From assembly GCA_021202015.1 (NCBI GenBank), contig JAJQDV010000018.1, positions 5,040 to 49,932 of the forward strand: a DNA stretch of 44,893 nucleotides, in the 5' to 3' direction. Positions 36,544-44,893 of this stretch are shown piece by piece (position 1 is the first letter of the stretch; each line of letters opens with the position of its first letter). The notes below the pieces were generated by a model. It saw nothing but the letters and a program-made list of their open reading frames with translations, did no database searches and had not been told where the DNA came from. The translations under genes were made by a program, and so were the position numbers. The stretch comes from Clostridiales bacterium. Lineage in GTDB: Bacteria > Bacillota > Clostridia > Lachnospirales > Lachnospiraceae.

Positions 36544-37848
36544 ATGTCTGTCATTGATCTGCTGCTATTATATAGAAAACACAGAATAAGAATTTTTGTG
36601 ATCGGTTTTGTTCTGCTGATCTTTTTTGCGCTTTTTTCCGTGAAGGATTACATTCCGGATTCTCTGTATGTGACGCGCGGGGATCCGGTTTCCGTCGGAG
36701 AATTTCTGCCGGTGACAAAAACAGTGAAGGATGAGGATGAGGGGGTGAAATCCTCCGTGAGCCTCACATCGGCGGAATGCGGCGCCTATGAGCTGGAATG
36801 CCGCCTGCTGGGCATCCTGCCGGTAAAGGATGTAACGGTTCATATCGTGGAGGATACGCAGGTGATTCCCTGCGGCGTACCCATCGGCATCTATATGCAG
36901 ACAGAGGGGGTCTATGTGGTGGATGTTGCGGAATTCACAGATATCGACCGGAACACGGTGAGCCCGGCGAAGCATATTCTGCAGTCGGGAGATTATATTG
37001 TCGCGGTCAACGGCGAAACCGTCTCCGAGAAGGAGGAGCTGGAATCGGCGATACAGGGTTTTCAGGAGGAACAGGCGTCCGGGGTTCAGGAATCTCAGGA
37101 GGAGACCTCTGCATTGGCGCTGCTCTCTTCCCAGGAGGAAGCCCTCCGGCTGACGATCCGGCGGGACGGGGAGGAAATGGAGGTTGAGATCACACCCGTC
37201 ATGAGTGAGAGCGGGCAATACCAGATCGGCGTATGGGTTCGGGATGATCTGGCGGGGATCGGGACGCTTACCTATGTGACAGAGGACGGGGATTTCGGCG
37301 CGCTCGGCCACAGTGTCAGCGACCCGGATACCGGCGGCCAGATCGAGATGGCGGACGGCACGCTTTACCTGACCAGCATCCTGGATATTGTAAAAGGGGA
37401 AAAGGGAAGCCCGGGTGAGCTGGTGGGACTGATTCAGTATTCCGCGGATCAGGTGCTCGGGACGATCGGGGAAAACCGATCCGACGGGATCTTCGGGACG
37501 ATTACTTCTCTTCCGGATGAGCTTGCCGATGCGGAGGCAGTCTCCGTCGGATACCGGCAGGAGGTGGAGGAAGGAGCCGCGCAGATTCTTATGGAGCTGG
37601 ACGGTGAGCTTAAGACCTTTGAGATCGAGATCGAGAGTGTCGATCTGAACGCGGCTGAGAGTAACAAAAGCATTCGGATCCGCGTCGTGGATGAGGAACT
37701 GATCGCGAGAACCGGGGGTATCGTGCAGGGATGCTCCGGAGCGCCGATTCTGCAGAACGGAAAGATCGTGGGGGCGGTCACACATGTGTTCATTTCAGAT
37801 CCTGCGGAGGGCTACGGGATTTTTATCGAGGATATGCTGCAGAAATAA
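36544..37848 (+). CDS. spoIVB: SpoIVB peptidase (sporulation sigma-K checkpoint protease)
   Basis: Serine protease of family S55, secreted from the forespore in B. subtilis to trigger pro-sigma-K processing. The 434-residue protein has an N-terminal membrane segment (about 17-35), a PDZ domain (about 105-225, around LQSGDYIVAVNGE) and the protease domain. The residues matching the B. subtilis triad are His256 (GALGHSVSD), Asp383 and Ser398 (QGCSGAP). The spacing Asp-15-Ser equals the known one; Cys397 and Ala400 replace residues of the usual GMSGSP motif. GAGAGGAG precedes the ATG region. spo0A lies two genes downstream, the usual clostridial order. Confidence 0.95.
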   Translation: MSVIDLLLLYRKHRIRIFVIGFVLLIFFALFSVKDYIPDSLYVTRGDPVSVGEFLPVTKTVKDEDEGVKSSVSLTSAECGAYELECRLLGILPVKDVTVHIVEDTQVIPCGVPIGIYMQTEGVYVVDVAEFTDIDRNTVSPAKHILQSGDYIVAVNGETVSEKEELESAIQGFQEEQASGVQESQEETSALALLSSQEEALRLTIRRDGEEMEVEITPVMSESGQYQIGVWVRDDLAGIGTLTYVTEDGDFGALGHSVSDPDTGGQIEMADGTLYLTSILDIVKGEKGSPGELVGLIQYSADQVLGTIGENRSDGIFGTITSLPDELADAEAVSVGYRQEVEEGAAQILMELDGELKTFEIEIESVDLNAAESNKSIRIRVVDEELIARTGGIVQGCSGAPILQNGKIVGAVTHVFISDPAEGYGIFIEDMLQK

Positions 37849-37882
37849 ACAGGCGTTTTTACGGTGGAATTCTGTTTCTGTA

Positions 37883-37914
37883 TGTGATAACATTAGGATT
37901 ATTGTATTATCACA
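37883..37914. promoter_or_regulatory. Perfect inverted repeat between spoIVB and the VanZ-like gene
   Basis: TGTGATAA (37883-37890) and TTATCACA (37907-37914) are separated by 16 bases, just before the ribosome binding site (AGGGAGG) of the next gene. It could be an operator or an RNA hairpin. Confidence 0.5.
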
Positions 37915-37933
37915 GCAGGGAGGACATTCATAA

Positions 37934-38398
37934 ATGAAAAATCATAAATATCTCGTCTGGATTCTGCCGGCTGCTGTCGCGGTTATGATATTTTGCTTTT
38001 CCGCGCAGCCGGCGGACGAATCCTCGCAGCTGAGCGGCGGTCTGGCTTTAAAGCTGTTCGATCTTCTGTCGCGGATAAATCCTTCCATGGATGCCGAAGT
38101 GTTTCTGGAAAGGATATCGACGCCGATCCGCAAGACGGCTCATATTACGGAGTATACGGTGTTTTATCTGACGCTTCTCGCGGCCTGGCATGTGACCGGT
38201 CTCCGGAAAAGGAAATGGGTCGGCGCTGCCATGCTGACGGTTTTCCTGTACGCCTGCTCCGATGAGTTCCATCAGTTGTTTGTGGACGGGCGCTCCGGAC
38301 AGTTTACGGATGTGATGATCGACTGCAGCGCCAGTCTGATCCTGTCGATTATCCTCATCTGCGTCTGTTCTGCCGGGTGCAGGCGGAAAAGGAATTGA
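37934..38398 (+). CDS. VanZ-like membrane protein
   Basis: A 154-residue membrane protein of the VanZ family with about four membrane segments (near 7-23, 75-91, 97-113 and 130-147). Family motifs are visible: a first segment ending CFSAQPADESS, then RKTAHITEYTVFYL, and YACSDEFHQLFVDGRSGQFTDVMID with the conserved D-E-H-Q and GR-x5-D residues. VanZ itself gives low-level teicoplanin resistance by an unknown mechanism; most homologues, like this one, have no known role and no van genes nearby. Lying between spoIVB and spo0A, it might be co-expressed in sporulation, which is inference. Confidence 0.88.
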   Translation: MKNHKYLVWILPAAVAVMIFCFSAQPADESSQLSGGLALKLFDLLSRINPSMDAEVFLERISTPIRKTAHITEYTVFYLTLLAAWHVTGLRKRKWVGAAMLTVFLYACSDEFHQLFVDGRSGQFTDVMIDCSASLILSIILICVCSAGCRRKRN

Positions 38399-38464
38399 CG
38401 ACGGTATCCATTTATTCCGTTTTCGCGGCGATTTCGCCTGTTTCCTGCGGTTTGTTGACACTCA

Positions 38465-38497
38465 TCGACAGGTTAAGCAAATTTCTTTGTCTATACT
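38465..38497 (+). promoter_or_regulatory. Possible Spo0A-responsive promoter of spo0A
   Basis: TATACT (38492-38497) is a fair -10. TCGACA (38465-38470), 21 bases before it, resembles a -35 and, on the other strand, gives TGTCGAT, one base off the 0A-box core TGTCGAA. A separate TTGACA lies at 38455-38460 without a partner at normal spacing. Confidence 0.35.
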
Positions 38498-38551
38498 TGT
38501 ACCCAACAGAAAAATGCGCTCTCAAAAATATCGGGCAAAAACCGGGGGTGC

Positions 38552-39370
38552 ATGAAACGAAAAGGGGTGTCAGGAAAATTGATTAAGTTAGCGATTGCGG
38601 ACGACAATGAGAACATGGTCCGTCTTTTGTCGGATCTCGTATCCAGGGAGGAAGAGATTCATGTCGTCGGGACGGCGGGAAACGGTGAGGAAGCCTGTGA
38701 GGTAATCCGGACAAAAGAGCCGGATATTGTACTTTTGGATATTGTCATGCCGAAGCTGGACGGGCTCGGCGTTATGGACCGGACGAACAGGGATAAAACC
38801 ATTCAGAAGCATCCGGCGTTTATTGTGATCAGCGCGGTCGGACAGGAAAACGTGACGGAGGACGCGTTTCGCCTGGGAGCGTCGTATTATCTGATGAAGC
38901 CTTTTGATCAGGAGACGCTGATCACCCGGATTCGCTTTCTTATGGATCATATAAACCGGAAATCTCCGGGTACGGAAAAGAGCGGGGTTTATGAGAGAGT
39001 TGAGGAAAAGACGGAGCGGGATCTGGAGACAGACGTTACGAATATCATTCATGAGATCGGCGTACCCGCGCATATCAAAGGCTATCAGTATCTGCGCGAG
39101 GCGATCGTGATGTCGGTCAACGATATAGAGATGCTGAACTCCATTACCAAGATCCTGTACCCGACGATCGCCAAAAAATATCAGACGACATCGAGCCGGG
39201 TAGAGCGCGCCATCCGCCATGCCATTGAAGTGGCCTGGAGCAGGGGGAAGATGGATACGATCGATGAGCTGTTCGGATACACCATACATAACGGCAAGGG
39301 AAAACCGACGAATTCGGAATTTATCGCCCTGATCGCGGACAAGATCCGGTTGGATTACAGAAGATCATAA
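38552..39370 (+). CDS. spo0A: Sporulation transcription factor Spo0A
   Basis: Master response regulator of entry into sporulation. The 272-residue protein has a receiver domain with phosphorylated Asp63 ([13 protein letters not shown]), acidic residues in IADDNE, the conserved Thr/Ser-Ala pair (VISAVGQ) and Lys (MKPFD). A linker leads to the Spo0A DNA-binding domain (about 148-270; [20 protein letters not shown] and the recognition helix region [16 protein letters not shown]). The ATG at 38552 follows a GGGGGTG stretch; a GTG at 38567 or a TTG at 38579 (after AGGA) would give starts closer to the family's usual short N-terminus. The function is not in doubt. Confidence 0.96.
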   Translation: MKRKGVSGKLIKLAIADDNENMVRLLSDLVSREEEIHVVGTAGNGEEACEVIRTKEPDIVLLDIVMPKLDGLGVMDRTNRDKTIQKHPAFIVISAVGQENVTEDAFRLGASYYLMKPFDQETLITRIRFLMDHINRKSPGTEKSGVYERVEEKTERDLETDVTNIIHEIGVPAHIKGYQYLREAIVMSVNDIEMLNSITKILYPTIAKKYQTTSSRVERAIRHAIEVAWSRGKMDTIDELFGYTIHNGKGKPTNSEFIALIADKIRLDYRRS

Positions 39371-39390
39371 CTTAAAAGAAAAGAATATCT

Positions 39391-39529
39391 CCGAATCGGG
39401 AATTCCCTCTGGTTTCCGGGCGAAAAATGTTGTATGATGGTATCTGTGAGGGTAAAAGAGCTGAACAGGACTGCCCGGGGTCAGATGAACCGCAGCGACC
39501 TGTACAGGCCGTAAAATACCGATTCGGAG
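39391..39529 (+). promoter_or_regulatory. Self-complementary glgA leader masking the ribosome binding site
   Basis: CTCCGAATCGG (39391-39401) is exactly complementary to CCGATTCGGAG (39519-39529), which contains most of the glgA Shine-Dalgarno. GGGAATTCCC (39400-39409) and CCTGTACAGG (39499-39508) are further 10-bp palindromes. A TATGAT at 39433-39438 is a possible -10; from there the first arm would not be transcribed. Confidence 0.5.
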
Positions 39530-39538
39530 GATTTTATC

Positions 39539-41329
39539 ATGAAGAAAATTTTATTCGCTTCATCGGAAGCAACGCCATTTATCAAAACGGGGGGACTGGC
39601 GGATGTGGTCGGATCACTGCCGAAGCATTTTCCGGCGAAGGAATACGACGTGCGGATCATCCTTCCGAAGTATCTTTGTATGAAGGCGTCCTTCAGCGAC
39701 AGGCTGGAGCTTATGGACTCCTGTGATGTAAAACTGAACTGGCGGACACAGTATGCGGGGATCTATAAGCTGCAGGAAGGCGGCGTCACCTGTTATTTTA
39801 TCGAGAATGACTATTATTTTGCGGGACCGGCTCCTTACGGACAGATTTATCAGGACGCGGAAAAGTTCGCCTTTTTCTCCGCGGCGGTGCTCACCGTTCT
39901 TCCGGTCATCAATTTCTGCCCGGATGTGATCCACTGTCATGACTGGCAGACCGGGCTGGTTCCGGTATTCCTTGAGGCGCAGTTCGGGAAGAAGGACTTT
40001 TACCGCCACATCCGGACGGTTTATACCATTCATAATATGAAGTACCAGGGACGCTGGTATATGGACGCGATCCGGGATGTGACAGGTCTTCCGGATCGGT
40101 ATTTTACGCCGGAAACCCTGGAGAGCTACGGCCAGGCCAATCTGCTGAAGGGCGGCATTGTTTTCTCGGATGCCGTTACCACGGTCAGCAGGACCTACGC
40201 GGAGGAGATTCAGACGGTTGCGGGCGGAGAGGGACTGGACGGTCTGATGCGCGCGGTGTCATCCAGACTTTCCGGTATCGAAAACGGTCTGGATTATGCG
40301 GTTCTCGACCCGGCGGCGGATACGCAGATCGCTGCTCGTTTTGAGGGCGACATCCTGTCTTATAAAAGCGCAAACAAAGCAGATCTGCAGCGCTCATTCA
40401 GACTCAGCGTCAGAGAAGACGCGTTCCTGATCGGTATGGTTTCCCGCCTGACAGACCAGAAGGGATTTGACCTGGTGGATTATATCCTGGATGAGATCAT
40501 GGGGAATGAGCGGATACAGATCATCGTTCTCGGTACCGGAGAGGCCGGATATGAGGATATGTTCCGCTTTTTTGAGAAAAAATATCCGGGCCGTGTATCC
40601 GCGAATATCTGCTATTCGGAAGAGAGCGCGCAGAAGATCTACGCGTCCTGCGACGCGTTTCTGATGCCCTCCCGGTTTGAACCGTGCGGTTTGAGCCAGA
40701 TGATGGCCATGCGGTACGGAACGGTTCCGCTCGTGCGCGAGACGGGCGGACTGAAGGATACCGTGGAGCCCTATAATGAATTCGAACACACGGGCACCGG
40801 CTTTTCCTTCCACAATTACAATGCGCATGAGATGCTCTTTATGATACGCTACGCGTTTAAGATCTATGATCAGTACCCGGAAGAATGGCTGGGCATCATC
40901 CGGAGAGGGATGGAGAAGGATTTTTCCTGGGGCGTGCCCTGCGAGCGGTATGCGCTGCTCTATGAAGTGCTGATCGATCGGGAGCATGAGCGGTCCGAGG
41001 AGGAGAGCCGTCTGGAGGAGGCGCGGAAACAGCGGGAGCAGTCCGAAAAAGAGGAAGAGATGCGGCTGCGCATACGTGTGGAGAAGGAAATGGCGGAGGC
41101 GGCCGCCCGGGCGGAAGCGCGGAAGGCAAAGGCCGCGGGCAGGAAGAAGCCCGCGGCGAAGAAGTCTGCGGCAAAGAAGTCCGCAGCAAAGAAGTCTGCG
41201 TCGGCAAAGAAATCCGCTGCGGATACGGAGCCTGCGGCAAAGAAGGATACAGCAGCAAAGAAGCCTGCGTCGGCGAAGAAGGCTACAGCGGAAACGGAGC
41301 CCGCGGACGAGATGGTACAGGATGCGTAA
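39539..41329 (+). CDS. glgA: Glycogen synthase with Lys/Ala-rich C-terminal tail
   Basis: ADP-glucose:glucan transferase (GT5) that elongates glycogen. Residues 1 to about 478 form a standard GlgA: the ADP-glucose-binding KTGGLADVVGSLPK at 17-30, HDWQTGLVP, MVSRLTDQKGFDLV, and the C-terminal EPCGLSQMMAMRYG and ETGGLKDTV segments. Normal enzymes end there. This one continues about 115 residues: a charged Glu/Arg coiled coil (about 481-530), then a Lys/Ala tract with repeated AAKKSAAKKSA-type units, resembling histone H1 or HU tails, and an acidic end. The reading frame is continuous and the coding is clean, so it is not a readthrough artefact. CGGAGG lies eight bases before the ATG. No other glycogen gene is nearby. 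Confidence 0.95.
   Translation: MKKILFASSEATPFIKTGGLADVVGSLPKHFPAKEYDVRIILPKYLCMKASFSDRLELMDSCDVKLNWRTQYAGIYKLQEGGVTCYFIENDYYFAGPAPYGQIYQDAEKFAFFSAAVLTVLPVINFCPDVIHCHDWQTGLVPVFLEAQFGKKDFYRHIRTVYTIHNMKYQGRWYMDAIRDVTGLPDRYFTPETLESYGQANLLKGGIVFSDAVTTVSRTYAEEIQTVAGGEGLDGLMRAVSSRLSGIENGLDYAVLDPAADTQIAARFEGDILSYKSANKADLQRSFRLSVREDAFLIGMVSRLTDQKGFDLVDYILDEIMGNERIQIIVLGTGEAGYEDMFRFFEKKYPGRVSANICYSEESAQKIYASCDAFLMPSRFEPCGLSQMMAMRYGTVPLVRETGGLKDTVEPYNEFEHTGTGFSFHNYNAHEMLFMIRYAFKIYDQYPEEWLGIIRRGMEKDFSWGVPCERYALLYEVLIDREHERSEEESRLEEARKQREQSEKEEEMRLRIRVEKEMAEAAARAEARKAKAAGRKKPAAKKSAAKKSAAKKSASAKKSAADTEPAAKKDTAAKKPASAKKATAETEPADEMVQDA
41152..41315 (+). repeat. AAKKS-coding degenerate tandem repeats in glgA
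   Basis: About ten degenerate 15-base-scale units, each around GCNAAGAAG(T/C)C, encode the lysine/alanine tract of GlgA. Base changes are mostly at third codon positions, consistent with selection on the peptide. Confidence 0.75.
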
Positions 41330-41348
41330 GTTATAAAGTGACAGTTCC

Positions 41349-42248
41349 TCAATACAGGATTTTGTCACGATCCCGGGAGTAGTAGTAGGCGTGGTCGGAG
41401 AGAACTTCCTCCGACGCGACCTGCGCTTCGTTGACTTCCCGGACCATGGCGGAAAACTCCTGCATTTTGCTGTCACAGGAAGCCGGGATCAGAATGACTT
41501 CGTGTATGCTGCTCGGAAGTATATAGAGATCGGTGAGAAATCGGTCCGCGTAGGAGCGGATCAGGTTCTCATAGAGAATACAGGAAGCCCCGTACAGATT
41601 CTGTTCATTGGTGAGCACATACATCGGATAGAGAGGATCCTCCGGCAGGACTACCGTCGGAATATGCTGTGCCGGAAGCATGTTCTCGATCAGGCTGTTC
41701 ATATTATGAAGCTTTGGCGGAAAGATCCGTTCGGAATTCTTCCCGGCGATCGGATACAGGGATTCGACTGTCTGTCCCCAGAGCTGCATATGGGAATTGT
41801 GGATCAGGATGGTGGCGTTTCCGATCTCCGGATCCATGGGTATGCGGCAGTAGAATACGATGGCGAGATCCAGGAACGGGATGTGCGGAATATCCTGCAG
41901 GAGCTTCCGGTTTTTCTCATAATGGATCAGTTTGAGCATGATATTGCTTCCGATTTTCTCAAAATCCGTAAAAAAGCTCACGTCGATATTTTCCGAGGTC
42001 TTGTTTGCCTCGTATTTTTTCAGCATCAGTTCATAAGTGCTCTGGAAACTGTGGCCTTTTTTATAATATTCATAATAATAGCTGAGATACAGCGTCGGCG
42101 CGATATTTATGCCGTTTTCCAGAATGACAAGACCGTCTGTAAAATCACCATTGTTTCGATATACGGACTGCACCGTGATTTTCTTAGGATTCGGGATGTC
42201 ATTGGACAGGCGGTTTATGACAATTTCCTTAAAAGATTCGTATTTCAT
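41349..42248 (-). CDS. DUF5688-like protein of unknown function
   Basis: A 299-residue cytoplasmic protein without signal peptide or membrane segment. The overall pattern (an N-terminal segment with VYRNNGDFTDGLVILENGINIAPTLYL, given in part, a middle with ISFF/DF motifs, and a C-terminal EVILIPAS...EMVREVN-like region ending LSDHAYYYSRD) resembles the DUF5688 proteins that occur in multiple copies in Lachnospiraceae. Function is unknown. It is convergent with glgA, leaving 19 bases between the stops, and divergent from rplU. The ATG lacks a clear ribosome binding site; an 8-bp inverted repeat lies just upstream. Confidence 0.75.
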   Translation of the reverse strand: MKYESFKEIVINRLSNDIPNPKKITVQSVYRNNGDFTDGLVILENGINIAPTLYLSYYYEYYKKGHSFQSTYELMLKKYEANKTSENIDVSFFTDFEKIGSNIMLKLIHYEKNRKLLQDIPHIPFLDLAIVFYCRIPMDPEIGNATILIHNSHMQLWGQTVESLYPIAGKNSERIFPPKLHNMNSLIENMLPAQHIPTVVLPEDPLYPMYVLTNEQNLYGASCILYENLIRSYADRFLTDLYILPSSIHEVILIPASCDSKMQEFSAMVREVNEAQVASEEVLSDHAYYYSRDRDKILY

Positions 42249-42251
42249 AGA

Positions 42252-42285
42252 TTTACTCAGATCGACAAAAGAATATTTGAGTAAA
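42252..42285. promoter_or_regulatory. Inverted repeat upstream of the DUF5688-like gene
   Basis: TTTACTCA (42252-42259) and TGAGTAAA (42278-42285) form a perfect 8-bp dyad with an 18-base spacer, three bases from the minus-strand start codon. It could be an operator for this gene or a leader hairpin that limits its translation. Confidence 0.5.
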
Positions 42286-42343
42286 GATATCCTATCACAG
42301 CGCGGAATATTTTACAAGAGGGAAAATTTATCCCGGAAATTTC

Positions 42344-42372
42344 TTGACATCATTTTTACCATATGGTAGGAT
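42344..42372 (+). promoter_or_regulatory. Promoter of the rplU-prp-rpmA operon
   Basis: TTGACA (42344-42349), 17 bases, TAGGAT (42367-42372). The start would be near 42379, giving a leader of about 110 bases. Confidence 0.75.
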
Positions 42373-42378
42373 ACAAAA

Positions 42379-42480
42379 GATGCCGCACAGTGAGGTCGAA
42401 GTCTGTGATTTTTCGGGTCATAAATCCTGTGGATTTCCCGGTTATTACAGCACCGTAACTGGCGAGTAATGATAATAGGA
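42379..42480 (+). ncRNA. Probable ribosomal protein L21 leader
   Basis: The leader lies directly upstream of rplU and folds into a hairpin of AAATCC/GGATTT (42422-42436) on an outer CGGG/CCCG stem (42414-42440). A further TTATTAC...GTAAT pairing lies just before the AGGAGG site. Position and structure fit the L21 leader family of Firmicutes, which is thought to mediate autoregulation. The assignment rests on context; no covariance search was made. Confidence 0.55.
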
Positions 42481-42488
42481 GGTGCCGA

Positions 42489-42797
42489 ATGTACGCAATT
42501 ATAGCAACAGGTGGTAAGCAGTACAAAGTATCCGAAGGCGATATCATTACCATTGAGAAGCTTGGTGTGGATGCCGGTGAGACAGTGACCTTTGATCAGG
42601 TTCTGGCTGTCAGCGACGAGGGACTGAAGGTCGGGAATCCGACGCTCGACGGCGCGACCGTGGACGCGACCGTTGTCGAAAACGGACGCGCGAAGAAAAT
42701 CATCGTCTACAAGTATAAGAGAAAAACCGGATACCATAAGAAAAACGGACACAGACAGTACATTACCAAAGTAAAGATCGACAGAATCAACGCATAG
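42489..42797 (+). CDS. rplU: 50S ribosomal protein L21
   Basis: Ribosomal protein that binds 23S rRNA. The 102-residue protein begins [18 protein letters not shown], the family signature, and ends [23 protein letters not shown] precedes the ATG. It opens the rplU-prp-rpmA operon found in most Firmicutes, with the protease gene 12 bases downstream. Confidence 0.98.
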   Translation: MYAIIATGGKQYKVSEGDIITIEKLGVDAGETVTFDQVLAVSDEGLKVGNPTLDGATVDATVVENGRAKKIIVYKYKRKTGYHKKNGHRQYITKVKIDRINA

Positions 42798-42809
42798 GGG
42801 CCGGTCGCT

Positions 42810-43136
42810 ATGGTAAGGATTACTGTTTTCCAGAACCGTGAACAGCAGATGACCGGGTTTGACTGTGTGGGACATGCCGGATACGCGGATGAGAATGACA
42901 TCGTCTGCGCCGCGGTTTCCGCTCTGGTCATCAACTGTATCAACTCTGTCGAGGTTCTCACGGGCGAATTTTTTACCTGTGAGACGAACGATGAGGACGG
43001 GATGATTTCCTTCCGGCTGCAGGATGCCGGCGGAGGCGGGGCGCAGCTCCTGCTTCAGTCGCTGGCGCTGGGTCTGGAGGATCTGGAAGAAAACTATGAG
43101 GAATATCTGGATTTAACCTTCAGGGAGGTGGATTGA
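42810..43136 (+). CDS. prp: Ribosomal-processing cysteine protease Prp
   Basis: Cysteine protease that removes the N-terminal extension of L27, an essential step in Staphylococcus aureus and other Firmicutes. The 108-residue protein has the catalytic pair His22 (GHAGYA) and Cys33 ([10 protein letters not shown]). It sits between rplU and rpmA, the universal position in organisms with extended L27; the rpmA ATG begins one base after its stop. The older name is YsxB. Confidence 0.95.
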   Translation: MVRITVFQNREQQMTGFDCVGHAGYADENDIVCAAVSALVINCINSVEVLTGEFFTCETNDEDGMISFRLQDAGGGGAQLLLQSLALGLEDLEENYEEYLDLTFREVD

Positions 43137-43137
43137 C

Positions 43138-43428
43138 ATGTTAAATATGAATCTTCAGTTCTTTGCTCACAAGAAGGGCGTCGGTTCTACGAAGAACGGC
43201 CGTGATTCCCACTCCAAGAGACTGGGAGCGAAGAGAGCGGACGGACAGTTTGTAAAGGCCGGCAATATCTTATACAGACAGCGCGGCACGAGGATTCATC
43301 CGGGTGTGAACGTTGGCCGGGGCGGCGATGATACGCTCTACGCAAAGGTCGACGGCGTACTGAGATTCGAACGCAAGGGAAGAGATAAGAAGGTCGCTTC
43401 CGTTTATCCCGTCGCGTCGAACGAATAA
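43138..43428 (+). CDS. rpmA: 50S ribosomal protein L27 with cleavable N-terminus
   Basis: Ribosomal protein whose N-terminus reaches toward the peptidyl transferase centre. The 96-residue sequence starts [14 protein letters not shown]: the extension MLNMNLQFF is the known Prp recognition motif and cleavage is expected between Phe9 and Ala10, producing the mature [15 protein letters not shown] start. The Prp gene immediately upstream supplies the protease. Confidence 0.98.
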   Translation: MLNMNLQFFAHKKGVGSTKNGRDSHSKRLGAKRADGQFVKAGNILYRQRGTRIHPGVNVGRGGDDTLYAKVDGVLRFERKGRDKKVASVYPVASNE

Positions 43429-43467
43429 GGAATCGAAACGGCGATTGCCGGTAACACGTGTATGAAA

Positions 43468-43495
43468 ACAAACCTCCGGGAATCCGGAGGTTTGT
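43468..43495 (+). terminator. Hairpin between rpmA and obgE
   Basis: A perfect 12-bp stem (ACAAACCTCCGG at 43468-43479 with 43484-43495) and a four-base loop. Only short T runs follow, so termination may be partial, letting some transcripts continue into obgE. Confidence 0.7.
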
Positions 43496-43506
43496 CTTAG
43501 ATTTGA

Positions 43507-44802
<1,296 letters not shown>

Positions 44803-44808
44803 TGATAT

Positions 44809-44825
44809 CAGGGGGAAAGCCCCTG
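44809..44825 (+). other. Hairpin after obgE
   Basis: CAGGGG (44809-44814) pairs with CCCCTG (44820-44825). No T run follows directly, so its role as a terminator is doubtful. Confidence 0.5.
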
Positions 44826-44839
44826 TGGCAGAGGATTTT

Positions 44840-44868
44840 CGTAACTGTTCAGTACCTTCACAGTTACG
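44840..44868. repeat. Palindromic element at the right edge
   Basis: CGTAACTGT (44840-44848) and ACAGTTACG (44860-44868) form a perfect 9-bp dyad around an 11-base loop. TTTT before and GAAAA after the dyad allow further pairing. It resembles a dispersed intergenic palindrome, but only one copy is in this window. Confidence 0.55.
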
Positions 44869-44893
44869 AGGAAAAGTCCATTTAAAATCGCTG

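Noticed and set aside
37731-37937. Small hydrophobic open frame ending in an ATGA overlap with the VanZ-like gene
   Set aside because: Most of it lies over spoIVB in another frame and no in-frame start with a ribosome binding site exists in the gap.
37934-38398. Glycopeptide resistance gene
   Set aside because: VanZ-like proteins are widespread; there are no vanHAX, regulator or other resistance genes in the window.

Overview
This window looks like the chromosome of a spore-forming, GC-moderate Firmicute of the class Clostridia, most likely a Lachnospiraceae-type gut anaerobe. The basis is the gene order nusB-xseA-xseB-ispA-dxs-tlyA-nadK-argR-recN-spoIVB-spo0A, the sporulation genes themselves, an L27 protein with a cleavable N-terminus next to Prp, LPXTG pilins with class C sortase, and a gene resembling the DUF5688 proteins of that family. 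The assignment is inferred from gene content only. Nearly all genes lie on the + strand; I see no tRNA, rRNA, CRISPR array or complete insertion sequence.

Region 1 (1-6930) is a sortase-assembled pilus locus that enters from the left: the tail of a major pilin (LPVTG), a class C sortase, a minor pilin (LPQTG), a second sortase, and a 1227-residue surface adhesin. The adhesin carries a Cys/His repeat, a CHAP-like domain without its expected catalytic residues, Cna-B-like repeats and an MPLTG sorting signal. Three of the genes are joined by ATGA overlaps.

Region 2 (6931-12432) is folate metabolism: 5-formyl-THF cyclo-ligase, folC, an HD-domain hydrolase, then (after a strong terminator and a new promoter) folP, a folB-folK fusion and a HAD phosphatase. 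Region 3 (12470-16145) is an accessory patch: an AAA-ATPase-like/PD-(D/E)XK protein on the minus strand, a nitrilase-family amidase with a near-consensus promoter, and an Rpn/PD-(D/E)XK protein with an in-frame repeat tract.

Region 4 (16146-22542) is gltB-gltD, NADPH glutamate synthase, behind a promoter that runs almost at once into a terminator-like hairpin and then two more hairpins: a candidate attenuator. Region 5 (22563-36488) is housekeeping: a membrane SH3b protein, an RluF-type pseudouridine synthase, ligA, nusB, exonuclease VII (xseA/xseB), isoprenoid synthesis (ispA, dxs), tlyA, nadK, argR and recN, mostly overlapping or closely spaced. Region 6 (36489-39370) is spoIVB, a VanZ-like protein and spo0A. 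Region 7 has glgA, with a leader that can pair with its own ribosome binding site and a lysine/alanine-rich tail on the enzyme, and a convergent DUF5688-like gene. Region 8 (42344-44893) is the rplU-prp-rpmA-obgE cluster with an L21-type leader, followed by a conspicuous palindrome at the right edge.

The most interesting observations are the histone-H1-like tail of GlgA, the self-complementary leaders of glgA and gltB, the probably non-catalytic CHAP domain and CHHC repeats of the adhesin, the HD hydrolase inside the folate cluster, and two small duplications of gene 3' ends (sortase and argR).
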